64,000 nt of DNA from Isochrysis galbana. Taxonomy: Eukaryota > Haptophyta > Isochrysidales > Isochrysidaceae. The notes under the pieces are model-generated. The model was not told where the DNA came from and did not search any database. It saw only the letters and a list, made by a program, of their open reading frames with translations. Below are positions 31,591-41,843 of this stretch, one piece after another (positions within the stretch are counted from its first letter, which is position 1; each line of letters begins with the position of its first letter). Location: assembly GCA_018136815.1 (NCBI GenBank), contig CM030937.1, positions 5,226,632-5,290,631 of the forward strand, read 5' to 3'. A program made the translations under genes and the position numbers.

Positions 31591-32111
31591 ATGGGCACGT
31601 ACCTTACTTACACTTACCCACGAATAGCTATACGGCCTTCAGACGAAGGGCAGGAATCAGGAATACAACTGGATGAGAGCCGCCACGGGGAAGTCGCTCG
31701 CTCCGTGACGATGACCGCATTGCAAATCACCCCAAGACTGCGTGAACAATGTCATGAAAATCATAATAATTAGCTTTGGCGGCTGGGTGGTGGGTGGTGG
31801 TGGTGGTGGTGGGTGGGCGGCCGGCATGCGCAGACAGATTCGCCCCCCCCCCCCCCCCCCCCGAGTTTCGCGTAAGTTGCGCATATTTTGGAGCCCATAT
31901 TTCGCGAAAGTTTCCCCCCCACAAAAGTGGCCCAAGTTTCGAAATGAGTTTCACGAAACTCTGACCTGGCCCTGTCCCTCAGCACTAGGATTAAACTAGG
32001 ACAACAAGAAAACTCTGACAGGAAGGGAGACTTTTCTTCTTGTGATCTGTCTCGTGAACAGCGCAGAAGAGAAACGACTGCTCGGGCTCCCGATCCCACT
32101 GCTACTCTCCC
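31591..32111. other. intergenic with (ggt)n and c-run (31780-31862)
   Basis: Low-complexity ggtggtggtggt followed by a long c run; otherwise nothing recognised. Confidence 0.5.
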
Positions 32112-33704
32112 TTGCCTCCCGCGGTGCCGGAAGCCTGCCCTCGGATCTGCAGGGGCGCACAGATGGGGCCTGGCCCTGTGCTCAGCTCGGGTGAAGACTT
32201 GCGAGTCGCGAGGACCCACAGCCCGCGTGCCCACCGCCCCCGCAACACAGAGCCCGTCTACGGCAGGCACGGCACGTGGATGATGCCGCAGAGCAACGTT
32301 GCTGTCGTGCTGCCGCAGCTGGCTCACTCGCCACGCGTGAGCCAGAAGGTAGTAAGTCCTTCCTCGTATGGAGAACGGCAGTGGACGCAGTCTGACTTTA
32401 GCCGCGGCTCACGAAGCGCTAGGTGTCAAGGCTGGGCATCTTCCAGCCCGTCGACTTTGAAATCATCTCAGCCCACACGCATGGCGACGCCCAGAAAAGC
32501 CACCATGGTCACAACTCCATCGCCACGTAGTGATGTTATGGTAGAGCACATAATTATGCAAGCAGCTCACACCCATGCCGACGCCGTCGTGGCCGCTGAG
32601 CGGCAGGTGACCGAGATGATATGTCCAGCACTAACATGGCTTCACGGGTATGTTGATGCGAGGATGCTGCAGCTCGAAGTTGAGGCTCCGTCCGTAGTCG
32701 AACGCGAGCAGCACGAGGCCTTTATTGAGGTGACGGGCCATATTGCCACCGTTCTGCAGCAGCATTTTCCGGAGCGCCTCCCTTCTGTGCTGTGGGACGG
32801 TCTGCTTTCTATCTTCTCGCATCTCGAGGAAGCTGGGCTAGTCCCCTTGTATCAACAATTGCGTGATGCGAAGCAGCAGCTTGGCCTTGTTCAGGATGTA
32901 TTAGCCGAGAGTAAAAGGCAAGCAGCGGTCACACGGAATCTTCTTGAGAAGCTGGTCGAGCGAGTAAATGATCAGTTGAAACCACTAAATGACCTCACGG
33001 ACACCACGCCTCCTGTACACAAAGCTTTGGGCCAACTACCCACAGCTACCCAAGTGCTCCGTAGCGTGGCGGAAGACCTTGAGGCTGCCATTCGCGCTCT
33101 GACAGGCGATCCCGACCAAGATTATCCATCAAAGTCGCCAAGCAGCAAGACGAGTTCCTCACAGGACTCTCATTCCTCGCATAGCGTCGTGGCACAGTCC
33201 GCCTCGGACTTGTTTGAACGCGGAGTCCCACTCGAGTTGCAGTCTACAAGAGCTCTCGCCCGCCGTGTGCTAGAGCTTGGACAGGAATTGGCAACGGAGA
33301 AGAAGAATAGGCAGGCCTTTCAGGCTGTATGTGAGGAGACGACGCGGCGTCTAAGGGTCCAAACCAGGCTTTCAATGCAGCCCCAAGATATGCCCCAACC
33401 TGACCACATCCAGAGAGCAAATTTCGGCAGAGACGATGCGAACTCCCCATCGTCATTTTGTTCTCACTGCAATGGGCGGGGTATACTCGATGGTGCGCTT
33501 CATCACGCGACCACAGGCTCGTCGGCCATGCTGTCCAGTGCCGGTAGAAGAGAGTACCAACACCAGAGGCGGTCGCACGATGGTCTCTTTGATGCACTCA
33601 AGCAAGAACAAACTCGCAACTCTCGACTCGAGCAATTCGCTCGGCTGTGCCGGGCAGCACTCGGCGACGATTTGGCTGACGAAATTGAGTCGCAGCTTGA
33701 TTGA
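32112..33704 (+). CDS. uncharacterised coiled-coil protein
   Basis: A 530-codon frame on the plus strand. Codons before 32481 are low complexity, so the ATG at 32481 (MATPRKATMV) is the more likely start, giving about 407 residues. From there it is mainly helical: HIIMQAAHTHADAVVAAERQ, LYQQLRDAKQQLGLVQDVLA and NLLEKLVERVNDQLKPLNDL have heptad character; a Ser-rich linker follows (SSKTSSSQDSHSSHS), then a second coiled coil (ARRVLELGQELATEKKNRQA), a CSHCNGRGILDG motif that may bind zinc, and a C-terminal helix ending ADEIESQLD. No signal peptide or membrane segment. No family recognised. Confidence 0.55.
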   Translation: MPPAVPEACPRICRGAQMGPGPVLSSGEDLRVARTHSPRAHRPRNTEPVYGRHGTWMMPQSNVAVVLPQLAHSPRVSQKVVSPSSYGERQWTQSDFSRGSRSARCQGWASSSPSTLKSSQPTRMATPRKATMVTTPSPRSDVMVEHIIMQAAHTHADAVVAAERQVTEMICPALTWLHGYVDARMLQLEVEAPSVVEREQHEAFIEVTGHIATVLQQHFPERLPSVLWDGLLSIFSHLEEAGLVPLYQQLRDAKQQLGLVQDVLAESKRQAAVTRNLLEKLVERVNDQLKPLNDLTDTTPPVHKALGQLPTATQVLRSVAEDLEAAIRALTGDPDQDYPSKSPSSKTSSSQDSHSSHSVVAQSASDLFERGVPLELQSTRALARRVLELGQELATEKKNRQAFQAVCEETTRRLRVQTRLSMQPQDMPQPDHIQRANFGRDDANSPSSFCSHCNGRGILDGALHHATTGSSAMLSSAGRREYQHQRRSHDGLFDALKQEQTRNSRLEQFARLCRAALGDDLADEIESQLD

Positions 33705-33917
33705 AATTGAGGTAGCAGTTCAGTAGAGGAGGCAGTCCGAACAGTGCATCTCTAGAGTGCCACATCGCGTCATTTGGTCATGATCCCACCTCTAAGCTCG
33801 TATCCGCTTGTTACGATGCTCTTGCTCGTTGCTCATCCGTGCTACTGGTGGCGGGCATGTTGGAGCGGCGTGTACGTACGGAGCATGCGCAAGGAAATCC
33901 GTTGGTTGAATAGCATA

Positions 33918-34010
33918 ATAATAATAATAATACAACTGAGCGTTAGTACCACCACTCCCACTAGCCCGGTACTATCACGACACCCCTCAGCGCACGTGCC
34001 CGCACGCTAA
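33918..34010 (+). repeat. repeat family B, copy 2
   Basis: ataataataataatacaact then gagcgttagtaccaccactc and cccggtactatcacgacacc, a close copy of 3535-3630. Confidence 0.75.
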
Positions 34011-34019
34011 TAATGTTGA

Positions 34020-34830
34020 TGAGTTCTGCGCGGAGCTGGGAGCATTCGACGTATGTACTCTCCGCCCTATGCTCCCGACCGCAACGCCCACGCCGAGCGC
34101 CTATGGTACACCCTTCTACGGCCGATGTGCGTCATGTTAGCCCACTCTGGTTATGACGGTATGAAATTGCTATTGTGGCCATTGTTAATGCAATACGCGT
34201 GTGAAATTCAACGGGCACTACCGACGTCCGCCAACCATCAAGGCGCTAGTCCCTACGAGCTCCTCGCGCATCATCCTTACGACTTATCGAAATTGAAGGT
34301 CATGTTTTGCGATTGCGTCGCCCTTGTACCAGAGCCTAACATCCATGCGACGAAGAAATTGGCCTCGCCGGCAAACTCTGGATGGACGAGGATTAGCGTT
34401 TAACGTTACGCCAACCGTCTAAGAGAAAACAAAATATCACCTGGCCCTCTTTTGACGGAACGCGACTTGACGGCTCGGTTGATCGATTCAAGGCCCGCTG
34501 GGTGGCTTGTGGCTATTCTCAAATTGAAGGCATCGACTACGACGAAACATTTTGCATTTTGCTCTACCATGCGATGTGAATCTATCCGCTTGTTCCTTGC
34601 CCATCTCTGCGCCTCTAGCTATGCATGGCTCGAAATAGACGTTACCAAGGCATTTACTCAAGGCGACATGGATCCCAACATGGAGCTCCAGACTAAATGG
34701 ATCCTAAACTACTTGAACGCAAGGAAGGCGTTATGGTTATGGAAGCACGGTCTAGATGCTTGGTTCTGTCGAACCGGACTAGGGAGGGAAGCTGTACTCT
34801 CCACGATCCCTACGAAAATACTGACGGGAA
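34020..34830 (+). pseudogene. decayed copia-type pol (integrase end and reverse transcriptase start)
   Basis: 34053-34403 reads YSPPYAPDRNAHAERLWYTL ... GASPYELLAHHPYDLSKLKV, the last third of a copia integrase including the Glu of the catalytic triad (NAHAER). 34452-34800 reads VDRFKARWVACGYSQIEGID-YDETF, then ESIRLFLAHL and WLEIDVTKAFTQGDMDPNME, the start of a copia reverse transcriptase. Stops and frame changes separate the parts and the YVDD region is gone. It is unlike the intact element at 50.6-58.1 kb, hence an older family. Confidence 0.8.
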
Positions 34831-34915
34831 GTATACGGCCTCACTGCCAGCCGACTCTTCCCCCTCCCCCTCACTACCAGCACAAGCCGACTTCTCCCCT
34901 TCAATCTCAACTACA

Positions 34916-35345
34916 ACTAAGTTTATACTTGGTTGACCCATGGGGGGGCACGAGCCCCCCCCTCTCTCCACTCCTCCCCTGCCATGGGGGAGGAACCACC
35001 CATCCTCCTGGCACGCCTGATGGCTTGCCAGGAGGCCACTGCCCTACTGACCCACTCCCTTCCCCACAGGCTCGCCCCATTCGCCCATCCTGGCCCCTCG
35101 TGACCAGCCCATTGCTCCAACCCCCCCTCCCCCCCTGGTCGACAGGCAGACAGGTGCAGATTGGGGGCCCCAGAGGCTCAGGAGCGCCAGCGAGGGAGAG
35201 GCAGGGGAGGCCAGGGCCCAGTCCCAGCCTCCTCTGCCCCCAGAGCTGGCCTCCAGGAGCCTCCAGGGGTCGCCAGGGGCAGCTGCAGGCCTGCCGCAGG
35301 CGCGCCATCGCGCGTGCCGCAGGAGAGGGGAGAGAGAGCGCGGAG
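34916..35345 (+). repeat. repeat family C, copy 3
   Basis: Starts aactaagtttatacttggtt then gacccatgg and aligns with 20571-20990 (cctctctccactcctccc, gcctgatggcttgccaggag, ctccaggggtcgccaggg region). Confidence 0.75.
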
Positions 35346-35741
35346 AAGGGGGTGGGCGGAGCGAGAGCTCCGCTCACCGAAAAATAGGTAAGTCCCGCAC
35401 CTGTTTACAGGATAAGTCGGGGCTGAGACCGCCGCCCACTCGGAGACACAGGAGGAAGGGGGGGAATGATCACCGGGGGGGGCGCGGGCCACCGGACCAT
35501 ATCTAAGCCCTTCACCCCTATCCCCCTAGTAGTGCACGGGGGGAGTCGCCTTATGGCGGGGGGAGAAGGGCCGGGGAAGTGGGGGTGTAGAAAGTTTCCT
35601 ACGTGAGTAGAAAGTAGAGGGTCCACGGCCGCGTGTGCGGTGAGACTATTAAAAGGTTTATTATTCTCCCCTTCAATCTCACTCTCAGATTCGCAGTCGG
35701 ACAACTCCCCTCCAGTGTCCTCTCCCTCCCCCTCATCCTCA
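35346..35741. other. intergenic, nothing recognised
   Basis: No gene supported. Confidence 0.3.
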
Positions 35742-36371
35742 TCATTGGAGTCCACCTCTCCGTCCTCGAACACCTCCTCTGGCTCCGATTTCTTGTTGGT
35801 TGGATGCAAGCATGGCCGCGACACCAACGTCGTCAGCTTCATCTTCTGCCGCCGTGGGATCGAGGAGGCCGTCGCCCTCATAGCCCGCACAAAGATCGAT
35901 AACGTGTCCTTCATCATCCCCGAGGGTGGCTTCGCTAGCAACGATGTCATATTGAATGTCGGTCGTGGTTACATGCGGGAAAAGCTCCGTGAGCTTCCGC
36001 GCGGCTTCCATCTGCGAAGGGCGTTGCCAAGCCTGCAAGAGGGTGGTCTTCCCCCAACAACGGCGGACCGACTCCTTCTGTCCATCTGTGTTCATGACGG
36101 CAACTATATCACCCAGCCACCTTACAAGGTTTGTCTTGCACCTCTGAACATCTGTAGGGAGGCGAATCTCAGACGGCGCTGTCCCACCTTCGATCTGCTC
36201 TCGTGTGACGCGACAAGCCCAATGTGAGTACTTCGCGCGCAGTCTCCCTTCCTCTTGAAGCCGATGGAGAAGAGGGTGCTTCCATTGCTTGTGCTTCCCG
36301 TCGGCATGCCTCACACCCGCGCGGCTGCGCGCTGCGCAAGACAGTTGCGCGCGCAACCCGCTCCACCGCAC
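35742..36371 (-). CDS. uncharacterised ORF (doubtful, perhaps a transposase remnant)
   Basis: A 209-codon minus-strand frame. The middle (LPTDVQRCKTNLVRWLGDIV, KESVRRCWGKTTLLQAWQRP) has balanced composition; the end is acidic (AAEDEADDVGV). The opposite strand is also open for 195 codons, so strand is uncertain. Similar arrangements occur at the C-terminus of some DDE transposases, but no catalytic residues are visible. Confidence 0.3.
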   Translation of the reverse strand: MRWSGLRAQLSCAARSRAGVRHADGKHKQWKHPLLHRLQEEGRLRAKYSHWACRVTREQIEGGTAPSEIRLPTDVQRCKTNLVRWLGDIVAVMNTDGQKESVRRCWGKTTLLQAWQRPSQMEAARKLTELFPHVTTTDIQYDIVASEATLGDDEGHVIDLCAGYEGDGLLDPTAAEDEADDVGVAAMLASNQQEIGARGGVRGRRGGLQ

Positions 36372-36434
36372 TGACGGCTTTCTTGTGTGATGTGAAGAGC
36401 GAAAAAATGTAATAAATTATCTTCATTCTTTCTT

Positions 36435-36640
36435 TCTTTTCATGATTCATTGGCGGCGGAGGCGGGAGAGGGGAGGGCGGGAGAGGGGAGGCGAGAGGCG
36501 GGAGAGGAGCGCGGGGGGGGGGGGGGAAGGGGAAGGGGAAGGGGAAGGGGAAGGGGGGGAGAGGGCAAGGCGGCGCGTGGAACTCCCCCCCCCCCCCCCC
36601 CCCCCCCTCCTTCCCCCCGCGCGCACCGAAACGCCCTCGT
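36435..36640 (+). repeat. G-rich tract with ggggaa hexamers, then C tract
   Basis: g run (36511-36526) followed by five near-perfect ggggaa units (about 36528-36560) and then a ~30-nt c run. Lies 300-500 bp upstream of the TFIIA-like gene. Could form G-quadruplexes. Confidence 0.8.
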
Positions 36641-36945
36641 TCGCACCCGGAAGGCCACCACCCCGACACGCTGTGTTCGCCCTCGCCCGACCACCGCGAA
36701 ACATGCACAAACTGACCAGAAAACGACCGCCCGACTATTTTTTTAAAGAGTAACTTGTACTATCTACCCCCCCCCCCCTCCGATAGGGAGGGTTCAGAGT
36801 TGACTCTCAGCTCTCAGCGCCCTGTTCATTTTACGACTTGTAGAATAATCTAGTAGAGTACTCTAGTATGTCTCTCCTTTCTGCTCTCTCCTCTCTCTGC
36901 CCCCCCCCTCCCCTCCCCCATCTCGCGGCGCCTAGCGAGAGAGTG

Positions 36946-38431
36946 ATGGCGGGGCGGGGCATCTACCGCGACACGTGCGTGGGCAAGGCGCTGCAGAGCG
37001 CGCTAGAGGAGATGGAGGTGACGGAGCAGCTGCCTTCTCACCTCGTGGACGTGGCCATGGGCGCCTTTGACGACGCCGTCCTTCAAAACCTCAAGCCGCA
37101 GAGGCTCATCCCGAGCACTGTCCGCCCCTCGATGCTCGAGGGAGAGATCCGCGAGGGTGTGGTCGAGTCGTACCGCTTCGTGGACAATCAATGGACGTTC
37201 CATCTGGCGCACGCCATATTTAAGGGCGCGGCCTTCGCTCCCGGACGTGGCGTCCTCCATGTAGATCGCATCCAGGTCATCGCCGCCGATGCAAGGGGCA
37301 TGGAGCTGCCCTTGGGTGGAGCAGGGCCCTCGGCTGCGGGCGCGGCCTGGGATGCGCAGGCGATGCCTCAGTTCGATGGCTCCTCGTGCGAACCCGAAAG
37401 AATCCGTGCAGCGCACGCGAGACCATGCACGCGCGGACTGGGCCGCCGTGCTGAACATGATCCAGACAGGGGGTTGGCGTGCCTTGCTACCGTGAGAGAA
37501 CCAGTTGTGCCTCAGGGGGATGGAGAAGATGACGATGATTTGATCGAGGAGGAGGACGACGACGATGATTGGGAAGAGGCACCTGGGTTGCCGGTGAGTA
37601 TTTCTTTGGAAGCATCATGGACGATCCGCTCTCGTGGTCGCAAGCGCACGCATCTTCTTGCCTCATGTGTGCGCCGTGGCTCAGCCATCCTCCTTTTAGC
37701 CTTGACCAAGCCCACCTCCCCCATGGATCACCGACTCAACACATGCCCTACCATAACACGATCACACGAAAATTGATCATGATAGGCGAATGCTACTACT
37801 GTGGCTCCAGTCGCAGCCGGAGTCGACGATGACGATGGTCTATGGGAAGAGGAAGATAACGATGAATTAGGAGCACCAACAGGAGCACCAATAGGAGCAC
37901 CAACAGGAGCACCAATAGGAGCACCAACAGGAGCTCCGGCAGCCCTTGTAAGTACGCCGCCAGGAGAGAAGCCCGGCATGGATGAGGATACTGGACAAGC
38001 TCAACAACGCAAGCGGGCGCGAGAGGAAGAGCAGGAGGGTTCTCCCACGAACGGCGATGACGATGAGGAACTCAATTCGGACGACGATTCCGAGGGTACG
38101 CCATCCATACACAGCTTTAAGCGCGTACGAGCCGATTCAGCAGAGTTCTTCTTTCTAGCCTCTGCGGACCAGCCATAGTGCCTCTTTTGCACTTGTACGA
38201 GATTGCTGCCGCGTGTTTAGACCGTCCAGCCTTGCACATCGCCCAGCAACTTTCATTTCTGACTTGCCAGGTTCCACAGCAACGCGGCAATATGAAAACA
38301 AAATAATTGCTCAATACGAATATGTCAAGAGGATCCGAAACAAGTGGCAGCTCAAGCTGAAATCGGGCGTCGCAAGATTAAATGGAGTAGACTACGTGTT
38401 CACGTCAACCAGCGCCGAGTGGGAGTACTAA
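36946..38431 (+). CDS. TFIIA gamma subunit fused to TFIIA large-subunit (beta) C-terminal domain
   Basis: Model join(36946..37593, 37786..38095, 38271..38431), 372 residues, frame kept at both GT-AG introns. Residues ~6-115 are a complete TFIIA gamma: IYRDTCVGKALQSALEEMEV, EGVVESYRFVDNQWTFHLAH, then VDRIQVIAADAR. A long acidic linker follows, with MPQFDG (140-145), VPQGDGEDD (188-196), runs of Asp/Glu, GAPTGAPI repeats and NGDDDEELNSDDD. Exon 3 gives the large-subunit C-terminal domain: YENKIIAQYEYVKRIRNKWQ, LKLKSGVARLNGVDYVFT, ending AEWEY. ELNSDDD before that domain is also typical of the large subunit. The N-terminal alpha helix domain of the large subunit is not seen. TFIIA binds TBP at promoters; gamma and beta strands form one beta-barrel, so the fusion is structurally reasonable. 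An intron within 37320-37505 cannot be excluded. An upstream in-frame ATG is at 36868. Confidence 0.88.
37864..37938 (+). repeat. in-frame 24-bp coding repeat in the TFIIA linker
   Basis: ggagcaccaacaggagcacc followed by aataggagcaccaacag: three repeats of a 24-bp unit coding GAPTGAPI within exon 2. Confidence 0.85.
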
Positions 38432-39030
38432 TTCGGTGACGAATCTCTTACGTGGCCTGTGTCGGAGGCTACGCCCTTGGGGATGCACGCCCCACAACAC
38501 TGGCTCTTGTTCTTGTCTGACAACGACTTGTTGTAGTTGTCCGAACTAGTCAAGCCGGGAGCATTGCACCATCAGGCCCCTCGTATCACTTTGAGCGATC
38601 CGCGGCGTTCTGCGCTAGCAGTTGGGCGAATTCAAGCCACAGCCTTGCTCCTAACTACTACGAGTTCAACTACTGCGTTAGACCATCATCTAGACAACTG
38701 GCCCCCCATTCCCCTCCCGCCAACGAGCCCCAGTATGGACACTCTCCTAAGACGAGCTGAGTACGTACGGGCATTGTAACAAGAGTTCAGCACCATGATT
38801 AATGAAACCCGCGAAGCTTGGAGATCAAAGATGATCTAGCGACAAGGGAAGATGGAGAGGGATAATGGGATTGATGGAGAGACGTGTCGAAACCTAGCAT
38901 TGGGACGTGAACTCATTTCAATTTTGTCTTGGGTCGTGATGATGCGAGCCGTGCCGAACAAATATGCTACGACTCGAAGAATGCCAGCAGCAACACGACA
39001 CATGATGAGGGATGAGGGCCATAGCACGCA
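38432..39030. other. 3' flank of the TFIIA fusion, nothing recognised
   Basis: No gene recognised. A 74-80 codon frame near 38537 has no features. Confidence 0.35.
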
Positions 39031-39292
39031 CGCAGTATGATGCAATGCAAGTCTAAGCATTGAATGGTTGAGATCAGGTTATGTGCGGCCTTGCGGCAAT
39101 CATTGATTCATGCCATAGCATGCTACTGTCAGTGACCACTTCGCTCGGCGTTGCCTTGTGACACGCAGTATGACGCAATGCAAGTCTAAGCATTGACTGG
39201 TTGAGATCAGCTTTTGTGCGGCCTTGCGGCAATCATTGATTCATGCCACAGCATGCTACTGTCAGTGACTACTTCGCTCGGCGTTGCCTTGT
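39031..39292 (+). repeat. 133-bp tandem duplication
   Basis: cgcagtatgatgcaatgcaa... (39031-39163) is repeated at 39164-39292 with a few substitutions, including gtctaagcattga and gcggcaatcattgattcatg. Non-coding. Confidence 0.85.
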
Positions 39293-39970
39293 GAGGCTTT
39301 CGACCAAGCTACTAGTATTCGTCGCCCAACGGCCGGCGATGATCGTTATTCGGTTCTTTTACCCAAAGTCTAGTCGCCCGGTCACTCACGCAGCTAATCC
39401 GCACCGCCCTAAGTGTCCAAGCCCCCCCCCCCCCCCCCCACCTGCCCGCGTCCCGCGACCCCCTAAGTGTCCTATGAACAACTAAGTTCATTCATACAAA
39501 AAATCTTAAAAAACCAGCCGCTGCTTGCACGGCGCGAGGCATATTGCTGATACGACTCCTAACTACCCCTCCCTTCCTAACACTACCCCTTTCCCCTCCC
39601 CCCGTTCTCTTCTTTAGAGAATTGGGGGAGGGGAGGCCACGCGCGCTGCTTCGACCAAAGGCGTGGGACTGGGGGGGTAAGAGTAAGTGATGTCCCTGTT
39701 CGGGTGTTCGTCCCGCCCCCTTGGGGGCCGGTAGTCAATATGAAGTTTCGTCTTTGTTCAAGTAAGTTATGTTTCTGATGCCTAGTTCGGTAGTTCGTCG
39801 GACGCTGCTTGTGTCAAGGCGTTCGAGATCTCTAAGTTGAAATCTTTGTCGACAGTGTACAAGGGGGTGATCATTTTGCGCAAGTGTTTGTTGCTTGGAG
39901 CGTGTAGTCCTAGTCGTTCTCTCTGAGTCTTCAGGCGCGGGAAGAATCCTACTAGCTTTCGCTTTGACTC

Positions 39971-40555
39971 CCCGGTCGCGGGTCGAAGTTGGGCACTCAG
40001 GGCGCGTCTTGGGGGCGTGACGGCGTGACGGCGTCATCACCGGGGGCCGCAAGCGGCCGATTTCGACGCAGTGCGCGGGGGGCGGCGGGCGCGATTGGCG
40101 TGGCTGTGAGGGCGGCATACCGCACTTTGGTGCTGGTAGCGCCATCCATTTGGTGAGCGGTGACTGGAACGGCCTCGTGGCGCCCCCGGTCGCGGGTCGA
40201 AGTTGGGCACTCAGGGCGCGTCTTGGGGGCGTGACGGCGTCATCACCGGGGGCCGCAAGCGGCCGATTTCGACGCAGTGCGCGGGGGCGGCGGGCGCGAT
40301 TGGCGTGGCTGTGAGGGCGGCATACCGCACTTTGGTACTTGTAGCGCCATCCATTTGGTGAGCGGTGACTGGAACGGCCTCGTGGCGCCCCCGGTCGCGG
40401 GTCGAAGTTGGGCACTCAGGGCGCGTCTTGGGGGCGTGACGGCGTCATCACCGGGGGCCGCAAGCGGCCGATTTCGACGCAGTGCGCGGGGGCGGCGGGC
40501 GCGATTGGCGTGGCTGTGAGGGCGGCATACCGCACTTTGGTGCTGGTAGCGCCAT
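39971..40555 (+). repeat. ~205-bp tandem repeats of the hAT element (about 2.8 units)
   Basis: Units start at cccggtcgcgggtcgaagtt (39971, 40185, 40390), periods 214 and 205 bp; the first has an extra cgtgacgg. Partial units also lie at 42133-42200 and 14935-15220. The subterminal position suggests transposase-binding arrays. Confidence 0.9.
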
Positions 40556-40580
40556 TCAGTTGCTCAACGAATGGAGTAGC

Positions 40581-41843
40581 ATGGCCTCAAGCGGCTCTTG
40601 GAATTGTGCCCCAATGCCCAATGCTGTCGATCTGCTTTGCGTCTCGCACACGCTGCAGCATACGGGCGAGCACTTGCAGTTGGAAGTGGTGGAAGAGTTC
40701 CTAACGCCTTGGCTCACACTTGTCTCTCACACTCAGACGGCACGCTCTCTGTGGCGAGAGATAACCAAGGTCAGCATGAAAGGCTACTCGAAAGTTCGAT
40801 GGTGGTCCCGGTGGGAAATATTGAAGCAGCTCGCAGACAACTTTGGCGACTTGATGACGTTTGTCGAGAAGCTAAATGAGCTTGGCATAGGGGATGCCAC
40901 TACGCAGGCAATGCTCAAGGTGATGCGAACCAAGCCGCAGCAGCTTCGACTTGAGTTGGCTCTCGCCATGGACGTCGAGATTTTGTGCACCACAACATAC
41001 AAGCTAGAAGGTGACGGTCTCGAGATCTTGTTGGTGTACGACGCCTTGGAAAGCATCCGTGAGCGTGGGCGTACCATGGGTAAGGAGGCCTCTCACCTGC
41101 CAAATGTGTCCGCCTTGTTGCGTGAGCAGACGCAGACGCAGATCGTCGTCGGCACAAAGACCAATGAGTATTATGAGAGTCCTTACAATCGCTGGTTCAC
41201 GGGTGAAGTGCACAGAGTGCCGCAAGGACGGCAGACACAATGCACGATCAAGTACGGTGGAGGCCACACCCTGAATGTAGATGAAGCCGAGGCTAGGCGC
41301 GCCATAGACCCTCGTGCTCTTCCTGAATGGCCACAACTCGTCGCATGCATCACTGGAGCGTTCAAATATCTTGAGAATCGGCTAGAAGATCGATGTAGCA
41401 CTCCGTTCCATTGCAAAGAGCAGCATGAAATGTGTGGGTTGCTGCGCGCTTTCAACCCAGCCTTTGCCTATGGCAAGGTCAATGAGCTCTGGGTCCAAAG
41501 ACTTGCCGCACTTCCCATCTTCAGCCACTTGCCGAATGTCGCGACCAAGTTGGAGCAAGAGCGTCAAGACTACCTATTGGCTTGTCGCGGGACGTCGATC
41601 AATCACGTTGATGTCGAAGAATTCACTCATGAAGTCCTACTTTGGTGGAAGTCAAACCATACGAAGTTTCCCACGTGGGCAACTGCTGCTAGAATCACTA
41701 TGTGTCTCAGTCCCAATTCAGCTTCGTGTGAACGTGTATTCTCCTTGCTCACCTGTATGTTTGGTCCGAATCGGGCATCTAGCTTGGCAGATCAAATCCA
41801 GTCTGCTGTGATGTTGCGCTACAATAAGTCCAAACGTGTGTGA
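40581..41843 (+). CDS. hAT transposase, C-terminal two thirds
   Basis: The open frame runs from inside the tandem repeats (40482); the first ATG past them is 40581 (MASSGSWNCAP). It encodes VDLLCVSHTLQHTGEHLQLE (the C..HxLq block following the second catalytic region), SKVRWWSRWEILKQLADNFG (RWxSr block), and at the end the hAT dimerisation domain: LLWWKSNHTKFPTWATAARI then SPNSASCERVFSLLTCMFGP. An insert at ~210-260 (YYESPYNRWFTGEVHRVPQG) resembles a small Tudor/chromo-like module. The BED finger and first catalytic Asp are missing, so the protein is truncated, or its 5' exons were replaced by the repeats. Confidence 0.8.
   Translation: MASSGSWNCAPMPNAVDLLCVSHTLQHTGEHLQLEVVEEFLTPWLTLVSHTQTARSLWREITKVSMKGYSKVRWWSRWEILKQLADNFGDLMTFVEKLNELGIGDATTQAMLKVMRTKPQQLRLELALAMDVEILCTTTYKLEGDGLEILLVYDALESIRERGRTMGKEASHLPNVSALLREQTQTQIVVGTKTNEYYESPYNRWFTGEVHRVPQGRQTQCTIKYGGGHTLNVDEAEARRAIDPRALPEWPQLVACITGAFKYLENRLEDRCSTPFHCKEQHEMCGLLRAFNPAFAYGKVNELWVQRLAALPIFSHLPNVATKLEQERQDYLLACRGTSINHVDVEEFTHEVLLWWKSNHTKFPTWATAARITMCLSPNSASCERVFSLLTCMFGPNRASSLADQIQSAVMLRYNKSKRV

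Noticed and set aside
35640..36227. 195-codon plus-strand frame opposite the doubtful 35742-36371 ORF
   Set aside because: Ser-rich start and poor natural composition; the minus strand looks slightly better, but neither is secure.
37289..37495. Alternative frame (NPKESVQRTRDHARADWAAV) as a missing TFIIA alpha helix domain
   Set aside because: It does not resemble the alpha N-terminal motif, and no splice sites connect it in phase with the gamma part.
39971..40555. Regular repeats that could suggest a CRISPR array
   Set aside because: Units are ~205 bp and contiguous without spacers, in a eukaryotic transposon.
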